From Heloderma charlesbogerti (taxonomy: Eukaryota > Chordata > Lepidosauria > Squamata > Helodermatidae): 64,000 bases of DNA. Location of the stretch: the NCBI GenBank assembly GCA_026122225.1, contig JANEZZ010002764.1, forward strand, positions 310,001 through 374,000. Direction: 5' to 3'. A model generated the notes under the pieces. That model was not told the DNA's origin and did no database searches. It saw only the letters and a program-made list of their open reading frames with translations. Below are positions 43,628 to 55,758 of this stretch, piece after piece (position 1 is the stretch's first letter; each line of letters opens with the position of its first letter). The translations under genes and the position numbers were made by a program.

Positions 43628-43851
43628 TGTTGTTGTTGTTCAGTCGTTAAGTTGTGTCTGACTCTTCGTGACCCCATGGACCATAGCACACCAGGCCTTC
43701 CTGTCCTCCACTCTCTCCCGGAGTGTGCTCAAGTTCATATTCATTGCATTGGTGATGCTATCTAGTCATCTCATCCTCTGCCGTCCCCTTCTCCTTTTGC
43801 CTTCAATCTTTCCCAGCATCAAGGTCTTTTCCAGTGACTTTTCTCTTCGCA
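43628..43851 (-). mobile_element. BovB 3' end, 5'-truncated
   Basis: Minus-strand BovB tail of about 224 bp with an 11-bp perfect duplication AGGTAATGGGT (43617-43627, 43852-43862). A textbook truncated LINE insertion. Confidence 0.92.
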
Positions 43852-43869
43852 AGGTAATGGGTGCAATTA

Positions 43870-45843
43870 TCTATTTACTGTATGAGGATTTCTAGCTCAA
43901 AAAACATTGCTCTAGATTCTTTCTACAAAGCAACAGGAAATATGTGAAGATTCTGGAATACTGGAATAGTTTTGTTTCATATTAGAAGAGGAGCTGCCCC
44001 TATTCTGCATCAGAAACGATCTATGGACATTCTTCAAGGATGTCCCTACATAATTTGGGTTTTGAATTTGCAAATGCTGCGTTTGGCACAGATACCCACA
44101 GATCCAGCAAGCCTCTTCTGAATGTCCTTATGAATGAGCCAGATTTTCTATTCTCACTGTATATGGACAATACTAGAAAGAAAACTCCCTTTCTGCTTCT
44201 GAACAGAGCCTTTTTTAAATACATGAACAGCCCTACTGTGTATTCCTCTTTCCTCCCTCAAAACCCCCCACTGTAGCTGCATCCATTTTTCCTGGCAACG
44301 TAGACTTCACTCTCCTTTTCTTGCATGAGCCCCTGAGCTGCGTTGTCTGGGTACCGTCGGAGGAGTGATTCACTCCTGGATGTGAAGCAGGAAAGCAGGC
44401 CGAGCCATTTCTCTCCTGCTAAGGGGGAGGTAGGAACCCCCCCCCCCAAGAGTCCAAGAGACAGCGCCATATATCACAACGGTATGTATGTGCCTGCTTT
44501 TCTCTAAAATGGGAGGGATTACTGCGGGGCTGGATTGCTGGGTTTCAAAGACCACAGAACTCCGAATGCCAGGGATGTTTTCAATAAACAGCGTGGATAT
44601 TTGGCTCATAGCAAGTTCAGACTGTACATCTTAGTCTGCAAGCTATGGAAATCTGTCTCCACAACATGTGTTGGCAACCGGAGCAATCACTTCAGTTACT
44701 AGGTCAGCGTCAATTTTGCCCCTCCTCCTCCCTCTCCTCCTCTCTTGGTATCTATTCTAACCTGCATGTGTTGCATTGGCATTTTCTAGGACTAGAGGGA
44801 TTGTAATCAATTAATTTCCAGGTTTTTGGTCAATTAACTGGATAAATCTGCAGAAAGTTGCATATAAATGTGCATATGAATTTTGAGGCCTATATTCTTA
44901 TCTTTCCTCTCATAAGTAAACTGGCTTGTGAGGACAGTGGCTGCCCTGGAGAAGGAGGAGGGGGGCACAGGCAGCAGCTAGTGCTGGAGTCCGTCAGGCA
45001 GTCAGCACTGGGGGTTGGGGCTGGGATCGGGGTGGCCTGCTAAACACCACTGAAAAGCTGGAGCTGGGCTTGCAGACATCAGAGAGAAGTTTAAACGGCT
45101 GAAGTGTCTGAAGGGCGTTCTGGAATGGTACAGGTAATTAACTTCATTTCCATATTGCTTTCATAAACCTGACATGGGTGTTTCCAGAGCTGATAGAAAA
45201 ACACTGCACTTGTGAGTCAGCTCTTCATAATTTTTCATAAACTGAGTTAGTAAGGATCGAAAACTGGGAATGTTGGGCTCCTTCGTTTTTATGTTTTGGC
45301 ATCTTTGTCATCACATTTTTACACAGACAGATGGGTTCTCACCAATATGTTTGCCATAGGAGGAGAAAATTGTACAGGGAAAATGACTGGAGGAATCAAT
45401 ATGATACCAACATTTCAAACAAAACAGTAGCAGTTTTCTTACAAAAAGATATGATTATGCATGGTGAAATGAAAATTAGCATAGCTGTGAAACCAGTCTG
45501 ACTAAATAAGAAATGAAGGATCTACTCTTCAGTTATGCTGATAGTATTGAAGACTAAAACATGTACATTTAAAAATATATTATTTTGACTATTTAAACAT
45601 ATATAAACAACTGGCTGAGACATTCAGTAAAAAGCAATAATTATACATCCTCAACTAGCTTCAATATGGGGGAGGGGGGAGGGGAGAAAATCTTACATTA
45701 TTCAAGGAATCCTGCAGCCTGCATGCATGGAGAGCAGAGAACAGAGTAGCAACTGGAATGCCTAATTTTAACCTTCCCCTTCCTTACCAGTTGCCTTTAT
45801 GCACAGCACACCACTTGTTTTTTTTCCTCCAAGCTTGATGGCT
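43870..45843. other. No gene seen
   Basis: Mixed unique DNA. ORFs at 44021-44276, 44258-44609 and 44858-45043 carry no domain. 45130-45290 is AT-rich and repeat-free. Confidence 0.4.
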
Positions 45844-45851
45844 ATTTAGAT

Positions 45852-45981
45852 CAAGTCAGGGTGGGAAACCTGTGGGCCTCCAGTTGCTTTGCCTACAACT
45901 CCCATCAGCCCTAGCGAGTGATGAGGGATGATGGGAGTTGTAGGCCAAAACAACTGGAGGTCCACAAGCTGGCCACCCCTG
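45852..45981. mobile_element. hAT MITE with CTACAACTCCCATCA palindrome
   Basis: The octamer ATTTAGAT is present at 45844-45851 and 45982-45989. The right end CCACCCCTG and left CAGGGTGGG are inverted. The interior CCTACAACTCCCATCA complements TGATGGGAGTTGTAGG exactly. The left terminus has five extra bases (CAAGT) before CAGGG. Confidence 0.75.
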
Positions 45982-46193
45982 ATTTAGATGCAGGTAAGAT
46001 CTTCACGTGCTTCACCTTCAGTATCCTGGTTCCTAGTCTTGCCTAGGCCCTCTACACTTGTACTTTGAAAGCAATCTGTATATGCCAGAGGTATGGAGGC
46101 ACCTGGTAGGGGAAGGCTTATAATAGGGAGCTGTTCCACACCATGATCTCTCAGTGCATGCAGGTTGTAGGACTATGACAAGAACCATCTTTT

Positions 46194-46501
46194 GGGTTCA
46201 CACAACATGTAAACCTACATTCAGTGGCTGAGTGTGGGTTGTCGTTGAACTGTATGTTATCATGTTGTCTGAACTCAGTGTGTTCTCTGCAGGGTGGCTT
46301 GTTAACCATGCAGGGTGGCTTGTTAACCACAGTTCACAATCCAACAGCAAACCATGGATTCTCAAGGTGGCTTGCTCGAGAAAAATAAGTCACACTGCAT
46401 GATTAACAAGCCACCCTGTGGACCGGAAAACATGCTATGTTCAGACAACACATTCAACAACAACCCACGCTGAGTGTGGGTTAGCGTGTTGCTGGAACCC
46501 A
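46194..46501. mobile_element. Hairpin MITE with GGGTTC ends
   Basis: GGGTTCACACAACATG against the inverted GGGTTCCAGCAACACG. Internal AGGGTGGCTTGTTAACCA (twice, near 46292 and 46312) is inverted by TTAACAAGCCACCCT at about 46403. Confidence 0.65.
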
Positions 46502-46509
46502 GCCAATAT

Positions 46510-48067
46510 CTAGTATATCATAATATAAGCAAGTCTCTCCAAAAAACTGCAGGTCAAACCATGTCTGTATTGATTAGAAAGACCAGTGAAGCTTCCTGCA
46601 CTCACATGAAGGTGAGCTTCAGGGTGTTATAAAGCTCGCCTCAAAAGAGAAAGGAGCATTATGAGGCCTCTACATTCTTTGGCTTGCTTTAAAATCTAAG
46701 TTGGAGAAAAATCCTCATCTTAGTCACTCCAACCCCCTTCTCTTTTAGCAACATTGAATTTGTTGGGGCAGTAGTGGCATCAAACCTCCAGCTATTCAAG
46801 GAAGGAAAGGCAGGGGATATCTGAACTTGTCTTCTGTCTCTGGCTTGCTGGTAGTACACCAGGAAGAAAAGCCCTGATGGCCCCCGGGAGATGTAGTTTT
46901 CCATCTCCAAAGGGCCACTGATATCTTTTCTCCTGGTGTGCCACTAGTACTCTGGAGAGGACAAAGAGGGAGAAATTAGATCTCTTCCTCCTGTAGTTGG
47001 AGCACCACAGCCACCAACCAAGTAGGTATTGCTTACTTGGGGGTGATGGTCTGAGGGTGACTGGGTGGAAGGGGTGGGATGGAGTGGGCAACTCCCAAAA
47101 TTGGATTGGCACAAAACTCCCCACAGCCTGGTCTGTCTGTCTATCTGTCTGTCTCTCTCTCTCTCTCTTCAAAATAGGTGTTCTTAGTTTCCAAGGCAAT
47201 CAGACATGAACCACCAGGGGAAGCTGTCTATCACTAATGGTAATCAGATGTATGAAAAGACAAACCCTATCAGATTTTTTGGGAAGCTTAGCACATCACA
47301 ATAAAATCAATTATGGAAATCCCCCCTAGAAGCAATTATATAAGTCACATTGTTGCTTTTGAATCTCACTTGGGCAGGTCTGAAGATAGCTGTGTGAAGT
47401 GAATGTGGCAGAAATAGCTTTTATTTGCTTAGTGCTTTTATTTTTTTTAATGTCCCCATGGGACGGTTTTGAAAATTGACATTGAAGGAAAAGCTTTTTC
47501 AATGTGAAAACAAGTAAGCATACATAGGAAAGACTGCAGAAAAAAGAGACAATCTTCTCTTGATCTTACCACAGCATCAACACTATTGCTCTGAAATATA
47601 TATTTCCAATAGCATTTAGGTCACCTGGGTATTTTGGCAGGCCAGGGAAGAAGGAAGCTGCTTGAGATTTGCTAAGCAACTACAGAACATGATCAGATTA
47701 CACAAGCAGGGAGGTGGGGTTGTGGTGTGGGCAGTGGTGTAGCATAGCCAGGGCTTGCAGGGTCAAGGTGCCAGGGCTTTTTGATTGGCAAGGTTGATGA
47801 TGTCATCTGCCACCACCATGCGTCAGGCTTCTCTGTTACCCCTGAGCTTAGCTGCAATCCTCACAGTAGTCGTGGGATGGGGGATGGATTTTGCCAACAA
47901 CAGTATATTCTTGTGAACTACCTCCCGCTGTTGTAATGTAAAGTATTCTGGAGTTGTTTGGTCTTGAATGGGTAATTCAGATCCATTAATTAAGACCCAG
48001 AAGACATTCACACACAGATCAACAGGTCTTTCCCTCACCAGGACCTGAAGGGCAACAGGGCTGTGCT
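46510..48067. other. No gene seen
   Basis: (CTGT/CT)n at 47130-47169 explains the TDRQTD and SLSLS ORFs. The minus ORF 47823-48089 has no recognised domain. Confidence 0.4.
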
Positions 48068-48075
48068 CTGTAAAC

Positions 48076-48348
48076 CTGGGCTGGCCCAAGACATTTACTG
48101 CCTGAGGTGAAGAACAAGATGATGCCTACTCCCATTCCATGTACAACTACAAAAGCCAACTTGACTAGCAGATGAATCTTATTTCAATACTGGGGATGGA
48201 ACATCTTCCTTCACTGCATCTGAAAGTGGCTGGCTAGCTTAGGGTAGCTTAAGCCCACACCTTGCTCTTCTGATACTTTCCTGCTGCCTCCTAGCATCTG
48301 CTGCCTGAAGCAACTGCCTCACTCTGCCTAATGGTAGGGCCAGCCCTG
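48076..48348. mobile_element. hAT MITE with CTGGGCTGGCCC ends
   Basis: The left CTGGGCTGGCCC and inverted right CAGGGCTGGCCC match at 11 of 12. Flanks CTGTAAAC (48068-48075) and CTGTAGTC (48349-48356) match at 6 of 8. 273 bp. It directly abuts the next element, sharing its duplication. Confidence 0.75.
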
Positions 48349-48553
48349 CTGTAGTCCAGGACTAAGCAATGTGGTGCCCTCAGGCACCAATGTGCCGCCA
48401 GACATCTCCCTACTCCTCCCCAATTTTTATTCTAAAATACTTTTATATTTTCTTCCTGACAGCTAGGATTGCTTCAATGTGAAGTGGGAGCCTCTAGCTA
48501 CCACCATCGTAATTTTCCATGAAGGCCTCTGGGCAGGTTACTTCTCCTTTGTG

Positions 48554-50165
48554 TAGGTATGTGCGAAAGTCACTTACCTTTTCAAAGGGGGTAATTCGCG
48601 GTGGTGGGGAGGCGCTCCTCACCTCCCCCCAAAATCCTAACCCGGGCGGCTCCGCTCCGCGGCAACTCTGCAGAACTGTCGGCTGGGTGCATTCACAGGC
48701 ATGTGAATTCAAATGGCAGCGGCTACAACGGCCGCCATTTGTGTTCCTGTTTTTTTGCTGTAAATATTTACGTAGCCTATCACGGCAAAAAAAACAGGGG
48801 TGCAAATGGTGTAGCAGCACGTCTTTCGCCGTGATAGGCTACATAAATATTTATGTAGCCTATCACAGCAAAAAAACAGGGGTGCAAATGGTGGGGGCTA
48901 CTGCGGCCGCCATTTGCATTCCCTTTTTTTGCTGTTATAGGCTACGTAAATATTTACGTAGCCTATCATGGCCTCCGCAGGGACGCAGATGGTGTCCCTG
49001 TGTTAGCCGTAGGGATGTACGAAAGGGACTTACCTTGTCCTGCAGCTTTTTTCGCGGTGGGGGGGAGGCGCTTTGCTCCCCCCCCGAAGTTCAGGCAAGG
49101 GGGGAGGCGCCCCGCTGCGCCCGGCCGAAATTCAGGCCGGGGAGAAGCACCCCGTCTCCCCGGCTGCGAAAGAAAAAGTAAAAAAACAAAACAAAAACAC
49201 CCTGTGATAGGCTACGTAACGATTAACGTAGCCTATCATGGCTAGATTTCCAAAGTCAGCCGTGATAGACTACGTTAATCGTCACGTAGCCTATCACGGG
49301 TGACTTTGGGAAAAAAAAAAAGCGCATACGCAAATGGCAGTGGCCCATGGGCGCCACCATTTGCGTTCCTTATTTTGGCACGTCTAGTCTACGTAAAGAT
49401 TTACGTAGACTACGGCGAAAATAAGGGAACGCTATTTGCGTTGCCCTTATTTTCACCGTAGTCTATGTAAATCTTTATGTAGACTAGACGTGCCAAAATA
49501 AGGAACGCAAATGGCGGTGCCCATGGGCCGTCGCCATTTGCGTACGCGCTTTTTTTCCCCCCAAGTCACCCGTGATAGGCTACGTGACGATTTACGTAGC
49601 CTATCACGGCTGACTTTGGAAATCTAGCTGTGTAAATCGTCACGTAGCCTATCACAGGGTGTGTGTGTGTGTTTTTTTACTTTTTTATTTTGTAATGGCT
49701 GCGGTGGCGGCAGCCAGTCAGGAGACCGGCCACTGCCCCCGACCCCGCCGAACCACTGCCGAACCGCTGCCGGGACCCACCGCTGAGAGGGACATTCGCT
49801 GAAGGTAAGTCCCATCCTGGGGGGGGCGGGGGGCTGGAGGAGAATTTCCCCAACACTTTCGGGGGGCCGAATGCCTCGGCACTCAGCCTCCCGAAGATTC
49901 GTGGAGAAATTCTCCGCCATCCCTAGTTAGCTGTGATAGGCTACATAAGTATTTACGTAGCCAATCATGGTAAAAATGGGGAAGCGAATGGCGGCCGCAT
50001 CTGCTGCCGCCATTCGCAAAGCAGCGCGAACGGCACCAGGTAAGTGCTCTGTTTCGTGCGCCTTTCGCAGGGTGGGGGGCTTCGTTCTGCCACGGATTTT
50101 GGGGGGCCGAATTCACTGGCATTTGGCCTCACTGAGATCCGTGGCAGAATTCTCTGACATCCCTA
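48554..50165 (-). mobile_element. hAT-Y copy 5, itself interrupted
   Basis: Perfect duplication CCTTTGTG (48546-48553, 50166-50173). About 690 bp after removing the inner copy. Palindromes of the TAGGCTA type at about 48826-48866 and 48933-48970, a half-lost one near 48755-48786, and one beyond the inner copy at 49934-49971. Donor-like motifs: rc AGGTAAGT near 48572-48579 and plus AGGTAAGT at 50037-50044. Confidence 0.9.
49010..49925 (-). mobile_element. hAT-Y copy 6, nested in copy 5
   Basis: Flanks GTTAGCCG (49002-49009) and GTTAGCTG (49926-49933), 7 of 8. 916 bp. At least six TACGTA-centred palindromes. It has the TAACGATTAACG / CGATTTACG centre variants shared with copy 9 (59955), so these two are a subgroup. 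Donor-like: rc AGGTAAGT near 49028-49035 and plus AGGTAAGT near 49802-49809. Confidence 0.9.
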
Positions 50166-50714
50166 CCTTTGTGGCTAGCCGTGCCAACCCATGCCAGCCA
50201 TTTTACGGTTGCGCCCAGGAGAGTTTCTCAAATGGCCAAATGTGCACATGGGCCCAAAGGTTGCCTATCCCTGCTGTAGACTTAAAGACTTGACAGCCCA
50301 GCCAGATGCAGCTGCAGCCGATCCAGCATGGCGAAAAGTGTCAGTGGGAACTACCAGAAGGGGCAGGACCTTCAGGAAAGAGAGAACTGAAGTGCAGCAG
50401 CTCTGGGATGAGGCTAGCTGGTGAAGAGAGGTGGAGAGAGTGAAGAAAGAGAGCCTGGAAGGGCTCAGCCATGTCAGACATCCCACATCCAAAATCAGGC
50501 TTCAGAATGATGGAACTCCATCAGCTTGATATGAGCCTGTGAAGGCCCTCCTCCTCCTCCATGATCTTTCCTCCATTTTCCCTTTCCATGTCTCTGTTGG
50601 TTGAGGTGTTTCCATCTCCTTGGAGCCCCTGGCTCATTGGGGAACAAATGCCTGCATTTCTGGACAGCCTGATGATCCAGGTGCAGGGCTATAGACTCCT
50701 CAGTCAGGCAAGCT

Positions 50715-50895
50715 CAGGGATTCCCACTTACCTGCAAGTCGCCATTTTGCGAAAAACTGAGGGTAGGCTTTATTCATAAATAGCCATTTTACACAGAATG
50801 GCAGCCGTAAATAGGCCATTTACCAAGGTCAGACAATCGGTGGGAGTCCGGCACATGGCGCGTGAGGTGGGCATGAGTATGTTCAGCCATCCCTA
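50715..50895. mobile_element. hAT-like fragment with one donor-like arm
   Basis: AGGGATTCCCACTTACCTGC at the left and GTTCAGCCATCCCTA at the right look like degenerate hAT-Y termini. The flanking octamers do not match. Confidence 0.35.
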
Positions 50896-50899
50896 ATCC

Positions 50900-51369
50900 A
50901 GTGGGACTTTGCAATGTTATATTTCTTTAATTGGGATCTCATTAACCTTGCACTGAAAAATGCTGAAGGGGATCCCAAATAGGAAGTCAGTTTGGTGGTT
51001 CTGTAATGGGCAGCATACACTGAGAACATTAATGATTTTACACAGACCTGGCTTACATCATCTGTTTTCTCCCTGTTTTATAATGCTGTAAAGTGTGGCA
51101 TTCTCATATCAACACAATCGGGTAACTTCCACTAATGTCAGACTGTTTCATTTAAATTTATTATTAGTTTTTAAAACAAAACAAAAGCCTTTTAATTGTT
51201 TTATTTTATTTTAGAAATACCAGGTTCTAGTATTCCCACCTGCCATCAGCAAATAGGAATTTGGCAAACATTTCTTGCTGTGTGCTGGCTTACAAAAAGA
51301 GTTTTCAAGAACCACAAATAAATTCAATGGGATTAGTCATGCTGTATTTGGCTGGAAACCAAACTCTAA
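50900..51369. other. No gene seen
   Basis: AT-rich unique sequence. Confidence 0.5.
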
Positions 51370-51458
51370 GGCTGCAGTCCTGTACTGACTTAGTTGGGAG
51401 TAAGCCCCATTGAACTCAATGGGACTTATTCTGAGTAGACATGTATAGGATTGCACAG
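51370..51458. mobile_element. 100-bp hairpin MITE, best-preserved copy
   Basis: GGCTGCAGTCCTGTAC pairs with GTATAGGATTGCACAG. The centre GTAAGCCCCATTGAACTCAA then TGGGACTTATTCTGAGTAGA is also partly self-complementary. Confidence 0.75.
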
Positions 51459-51459
51459 T

Positions 51460-52980
51460 AAGAGCTCCACTTAGAGCTTCAAGAAAGAGTAGCTAATGGG
51501 ATGGATTGTCGTTGGACCCATGGCGAGAGAAGCTCCATCTCTAATGCAAGTGATCTAGGAAGCCAGTCAGAAATTCATTTAAACACTGGCCCCACCTTCT
51601 TAATGGTTCTGAATTTTTACTATGAAAGAGCTAGCCACTTTTGACTAGCGATGCTGCTGAATTTTGTAATTAGTCCACTCACTAGTCTAACCTCCCCCAT
51701 TCGTACTGCTCACATTTTTAACAAGCCTGGAGCGACAGTCTATGAATTTGCTATTAAGTTCGGAAGTGATTGTGAACCTCTGAGCATGCACAGACTGTAT
51801 CTACACAATGGTATTTCTGTGCATGTGCTGGATTGTTTCGATTAACTCTTTCCTTGCCTAATCTAGTGTTGCTTCCCTCCTCACTGCCGCTGCCGCTCTG
51901 GCTCTACGAGAAGGAGGACTCAGCAGTGCACCCACCCATGCCTTAATTTTTAGCCAGCATATCACTGCTTTGGCCATTCTGGCTCTGTGAAGAGTAGGAG
52001 GACTCAGCAGCAACCTCCCTAAATTCATCCAGCCCTTACCTTGGCAGCTTCCCTCATCGTTGCCGCTGCCACTACAGCTCTGGCTCCAAGGAGGCATTTT
52101 GCGATTCCAGACTATGGCTCCCAAGATGTACTTCGATATCAGGCATGCACAAAAGCTCATTTACACAGAATGAGAGTTTGCTTTGAGGGAGAACTGTCAT
52201 CATGGATGAGTTTGTTATTTTCTGAGTACCTAATGAATTCACTTGGGGTAAGTTCAGCTGTCACTAGTCTTTTTAAAAAGGGAAGAAACTGGGAAAGTTT
52301 ATCGGAAATAAAAACCAGAATATGGCTTCCCTCAGCAGGCGTCCCAAATTCCACATGAATCTAGGGGTTTATCACAGATGATGATGGCAATATTGAGCCT
52401 AGAAAACAGTAACTGATTACAATATAAAGAAGATTATCATCTATCTATTGGCACATATTGCACACACAGACAGACACAAATTAATGAACCTAAATTTAGG
52501 ACTATTTGGTGGTATAGCCTGAAGTAGTAGCACAATTCTTGGGAAGGTGGATTTCCTCAAAGAGTGCTAAAATAATCCAGAAACTACAGGCTTGGACAAG
52601 AACCTGGAACTCCTTGGTTCAAATTCCTCAAGTGCAAAGATGTGTAATGTATGGCGTTCAACAATTTTCTCAGATCAGAATGACTTTATTTAGGCAGGTA
52701 CATACCACATCATAAGGCCTGGTTCTCCTTTAGCATCACATTTACAAATGCACATGTGAAGTACATACTTCTGGTGCATAATAGTAATGCGCTAAGATTG
52801 AGTGAGCCACTGAAAGGAAAACCACATCTACTTTTCAGAGGTACATCTTAGCATCTTATTCCAGCAGTCAGTTTGAATGATAAGAAGGGCACATGGTTCT
52901 GGTGATGGGGTTTCTATCAGGTCTTTTGCATTCTTTAGTGTTCATATGTGTGGCCTACTTTTGCGAGCAGTATAACATTG
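51460..52980. other. No gene seen
   Basis: 52041-52358 has an open 105-codon frame without a domain. No splice-bounded exon could be argued. Confidence 0.4.
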
Positions 52981-52986
52981 AAAACT

Positions 52987-53545
52987 GCAGCCAGGAAATC
53001 AGAAGACGTGTACTTCTTGGGAGGACAGCAATGACAAATCTTGATAAAATAGTGAAGAGCAGAGACATCACACTGACAACAAAGGTCCGCATAGTTAAAG
53101 CAATGGTATTCCCCGTAGTAACCTATGGCTGCGAGAGCTGGACCATAAGGAAGGCTGAGCGAAGGAAGATAGATGCTTTTGAACTGTGGTGCTGGAGGAA
53201 AATTCTGAGAGTGCCTTGGAATGCAAGAAGATCAAACCAGTCCATACCCCAGGAAATAAAGCCAGACTGCTCACTTGAGAGAAGGATATTAAAGGCAAAA
53301 CTGAAGTACTTTGGCCACATAATGAGAAGACAGGATACCCTGGAGAAGATGCTGATGCTAGGGAAAGTGGAAGGCAAAAGGAAGAGGGGCCGACCAAGGG
53401 CAAGGTGGATGGATGATATTCTGGAGGTGACGGACTCGACCTTGGTGGAGCTGGGGGTGGCGACGGCCGACAGGAAGCTCTGGCATGGGCTGGTCCATGA
53501 AGTCATGAAGAGTTGGAAGCGACTGAACGAATAAACAACAATAAA
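52987..53545 (+). pseudogene. RTE lineage 2 (BovB-like) C-terminal fragment
   Basis: Codes without a break from CSQEIRRRVLLGRTAMTNLD through ELWCWRKILRVPWNARRSNQ and the zinc-like C-terminus to SWKRLNE. The 3' UTR GACTGAACGAATAAACAACA follows. Closely related to the 3' part of 56688-61471 and more distantly to BovB (WCWRRLLRVPW). The upstream flank AACATTGAA and downstream AAAATTGAA may be a short duplication. The ORF read from 52893 adds unrelated flanking codons. Confidence 0.88.
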
Positions 53546-53549
53546 ATTG

Positions 53550-55015
53550 AAGGATGCTGCCCATCAGTTTCCACAAACAGGGTGGGATTTCCTAATTCAG
53601 AACACACTCTACTCCTGGAGTCTGATATCCCTCCATACAAATCTCTCAATGTTTTTCATGTGAGACCACTCATTCAGATAGCTAAATGTGCAAGAAGAGA
53701 GATGGCAAAAGATACTCTGATGCTAGAGGAAAACGTCAGTCTCATCGTGATAATAATTACGCAGTTTATTACTATATTTTAACAATATGCTGCCTTTAAG
53801 TGGTACCCCAAAATCTGTTTTAGGTGGGCTTCCTCATTCTGCCTTGTGGTAGACCTAGCCCTCACTAAGGGAGCTAGTGAAAAGCATTTCTGAACTATGT
53901 TTTAGCTATGCCTCTGTTTACAGTGACATGTTAAGTATTAGGCTGCACAAAAGTCTGCACTGCACTGCAGTTGTAAGCAAGGACTGTACACATGCAGAGC
54001 TACAGGTTCTGACAACTTCACCCTCAGTCTCATTTTCCAGTTGAGAACAGAAGAAATCATTTTTTGTGAGGATAAAAATGGGAAGGCTTTGAAAGCAGTT
54101 GACGTCCAAAAAAGCAGGAGAGAAAGAATCGATAATGTGGTAGTGGAACAAGGGCAAAAAAACCAAACCAAACCCATCTCTTCCATCTTGAATACAGAAC
54201 ATTATTTAATGCAAAAAATTTCCTGACCAAATCCAAACACTGGCTGGTTTTGTCATGGCAGCATTGCTATTTTAAAAATTGGCTCAGTATCAAGCTGTCA
54301 AAATGTTGGATGACAATTGGATACTGTTGTCAGTTATACATAATAGTCAAATAGACAAAAATTAGTGGACACCTTGAAAATTAATGGACTTGTTCAATGC
54401 CAAGTTGGTTGTCATTAATTAACACCCAGTGTGTACAAGTGCAGACTTGGAAGCGTTGCTTGCCTCTGGCAATAGTTGGGAGGAAATCCCAGCAGTGAAA
54501 TGATTACAGTAATCTCCGATGTGCTGAAATGCTTCTATGAACCACCTTCTGCACAGAGTGGGTAAGTTCATATTCAGTGTCATTTTAGATTCTTGGCAAC
54601 AGATATTCACTAGGGCTATTGGCTAATTGAGAGCTGAGCTGAAATTTCTCAGAATACATTATTTTTCTGAGAAAATTTCTGACTTCTTCCTTTTTCTCAC
54701 CCACCCCCAACCCTAGAAAAAAAAGGCCACACTTTGCAGAATTTTCTCTGAATATTCTCCAATGGCACATGTGTGTGTGTGTGTGTGTGTGTGAGCCACC
54801 ATCCCCCCCCCATAATGCCATAGAACAACATTAGGCCTGGGGCATTGTAGAGGATGCAAAATGGTGGCTAGGCTGTTGACACAATTGTGGCTTCTGTAAT
54901 CTGAAGCAACAACAACAAAAACACTTAAGAAAAAAAAAGATGCTGTGCTACAACCATTGCCAATGGTGAGCCCCACCCCTAGTTGGAGAATTTCTCCTAC
55001 CTCTTAAGAAATGCA
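53550..55015. other. No gene seen; (GT)n at 54769-54793
   Basis: Unique DNA with a GT microsatellite and poly-C. Nothing supports an exon. Confidence 0.4.
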
Positions 55016-55023
55016 GTGAAATG

Positions 55024-55488
55024 TAGGGATGGCACAGGCACCCGTCTCAGTCTGGGATTCTGGTGGACCACCCATGCCCTAGAGCTGCTCCTGCTGAGCT
55101 GTGGACCCCTCCCACACTCACCAAGCCACCCACAACTTACCCGGACCCTGTTTGCCTCCACTGTAATTGCCATTTTTCTAAAACAACAACAACATGGTGA
55201 TCACAATACTGTGCACATAGACTTATATGCAAAATGGTGCCATGAATCTTGCGTATATGGGCAATTCATGGTGCTATTTTGAGTATAAGTCTATATGCAT
55301 TTTTGGCACATGGATTTCATGTTTTTCAAAATATGACGATTGTGGCAGAGACGGACTGGGTCTGTAAATGCAGGCAGCTCTGTGAGCGGGCATGGGGCTC
55401 ATGTGTGGGTCCAGGGATGCATGAGTGGGGGCAGGGGCTGGGTGGGTACCTAGAGACCCTGGACAGGGGGGGCACCCATCCATCCCTA
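55024..55488. mobile_element. hAT-like element with AT-rich central hairpin
   Basis: Starts TAGGGATGGCAC and ends CATCCATCCCTA. Central hairpin: CATAGACTTATATGC and GGTGCCATGAATC pair with CAATTCATGGTGC and GTATAAGTCTATATGC. The flanking octamers match poorly (GTGAAATG, GAAAATGG). Confidence 0.55.
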
Positions 55489-55758
55489 GAAAATGGTCCC
55501 ACCAGTTTCTCTACCAACAAATAGGGTGGAGAATTTCAAGATGTGCACAGCTGTAACTGGTACTCCCCTTACATATTGAAACATCACCTTTCTACATTAA
55601 AGCTTTAATGCTGTAGCACTAAACAAACAGGAAGACCCCTCCATATAAGAAGTTTCCTAATTCCTTCCCTTTTGAAACTGTACATTTGCTTATGCAGGTT
55701 TCACAGCTGTGTTATCACGTAACTTATTCTCCAGTGAGTCCTTCAAAAGATGCTCAAA

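Larger units (their letters stand above)
48357..50273. mobile_element. hAT element hosting two nested hAT-Y copies
   Basis: Ends CAGGACTAAGCAA and, inverted, CAGGGATAGGCAA. Flanks CTGTAGTC (48349-48356) and CTGTAGAC (50274-50281). Without inserts it is about 300 bp. The ends resemble those of the 32049-32727 element. Confidence 0.78.

Noticed and set aside
49010..49925. Inner hAT as an internal duplication of the outer one
   Set aside because: It has its own termini and an 8-bp near-perfect duplication (GTTAGCCG/GTTAGCTG), so a separate insertion explains it better.
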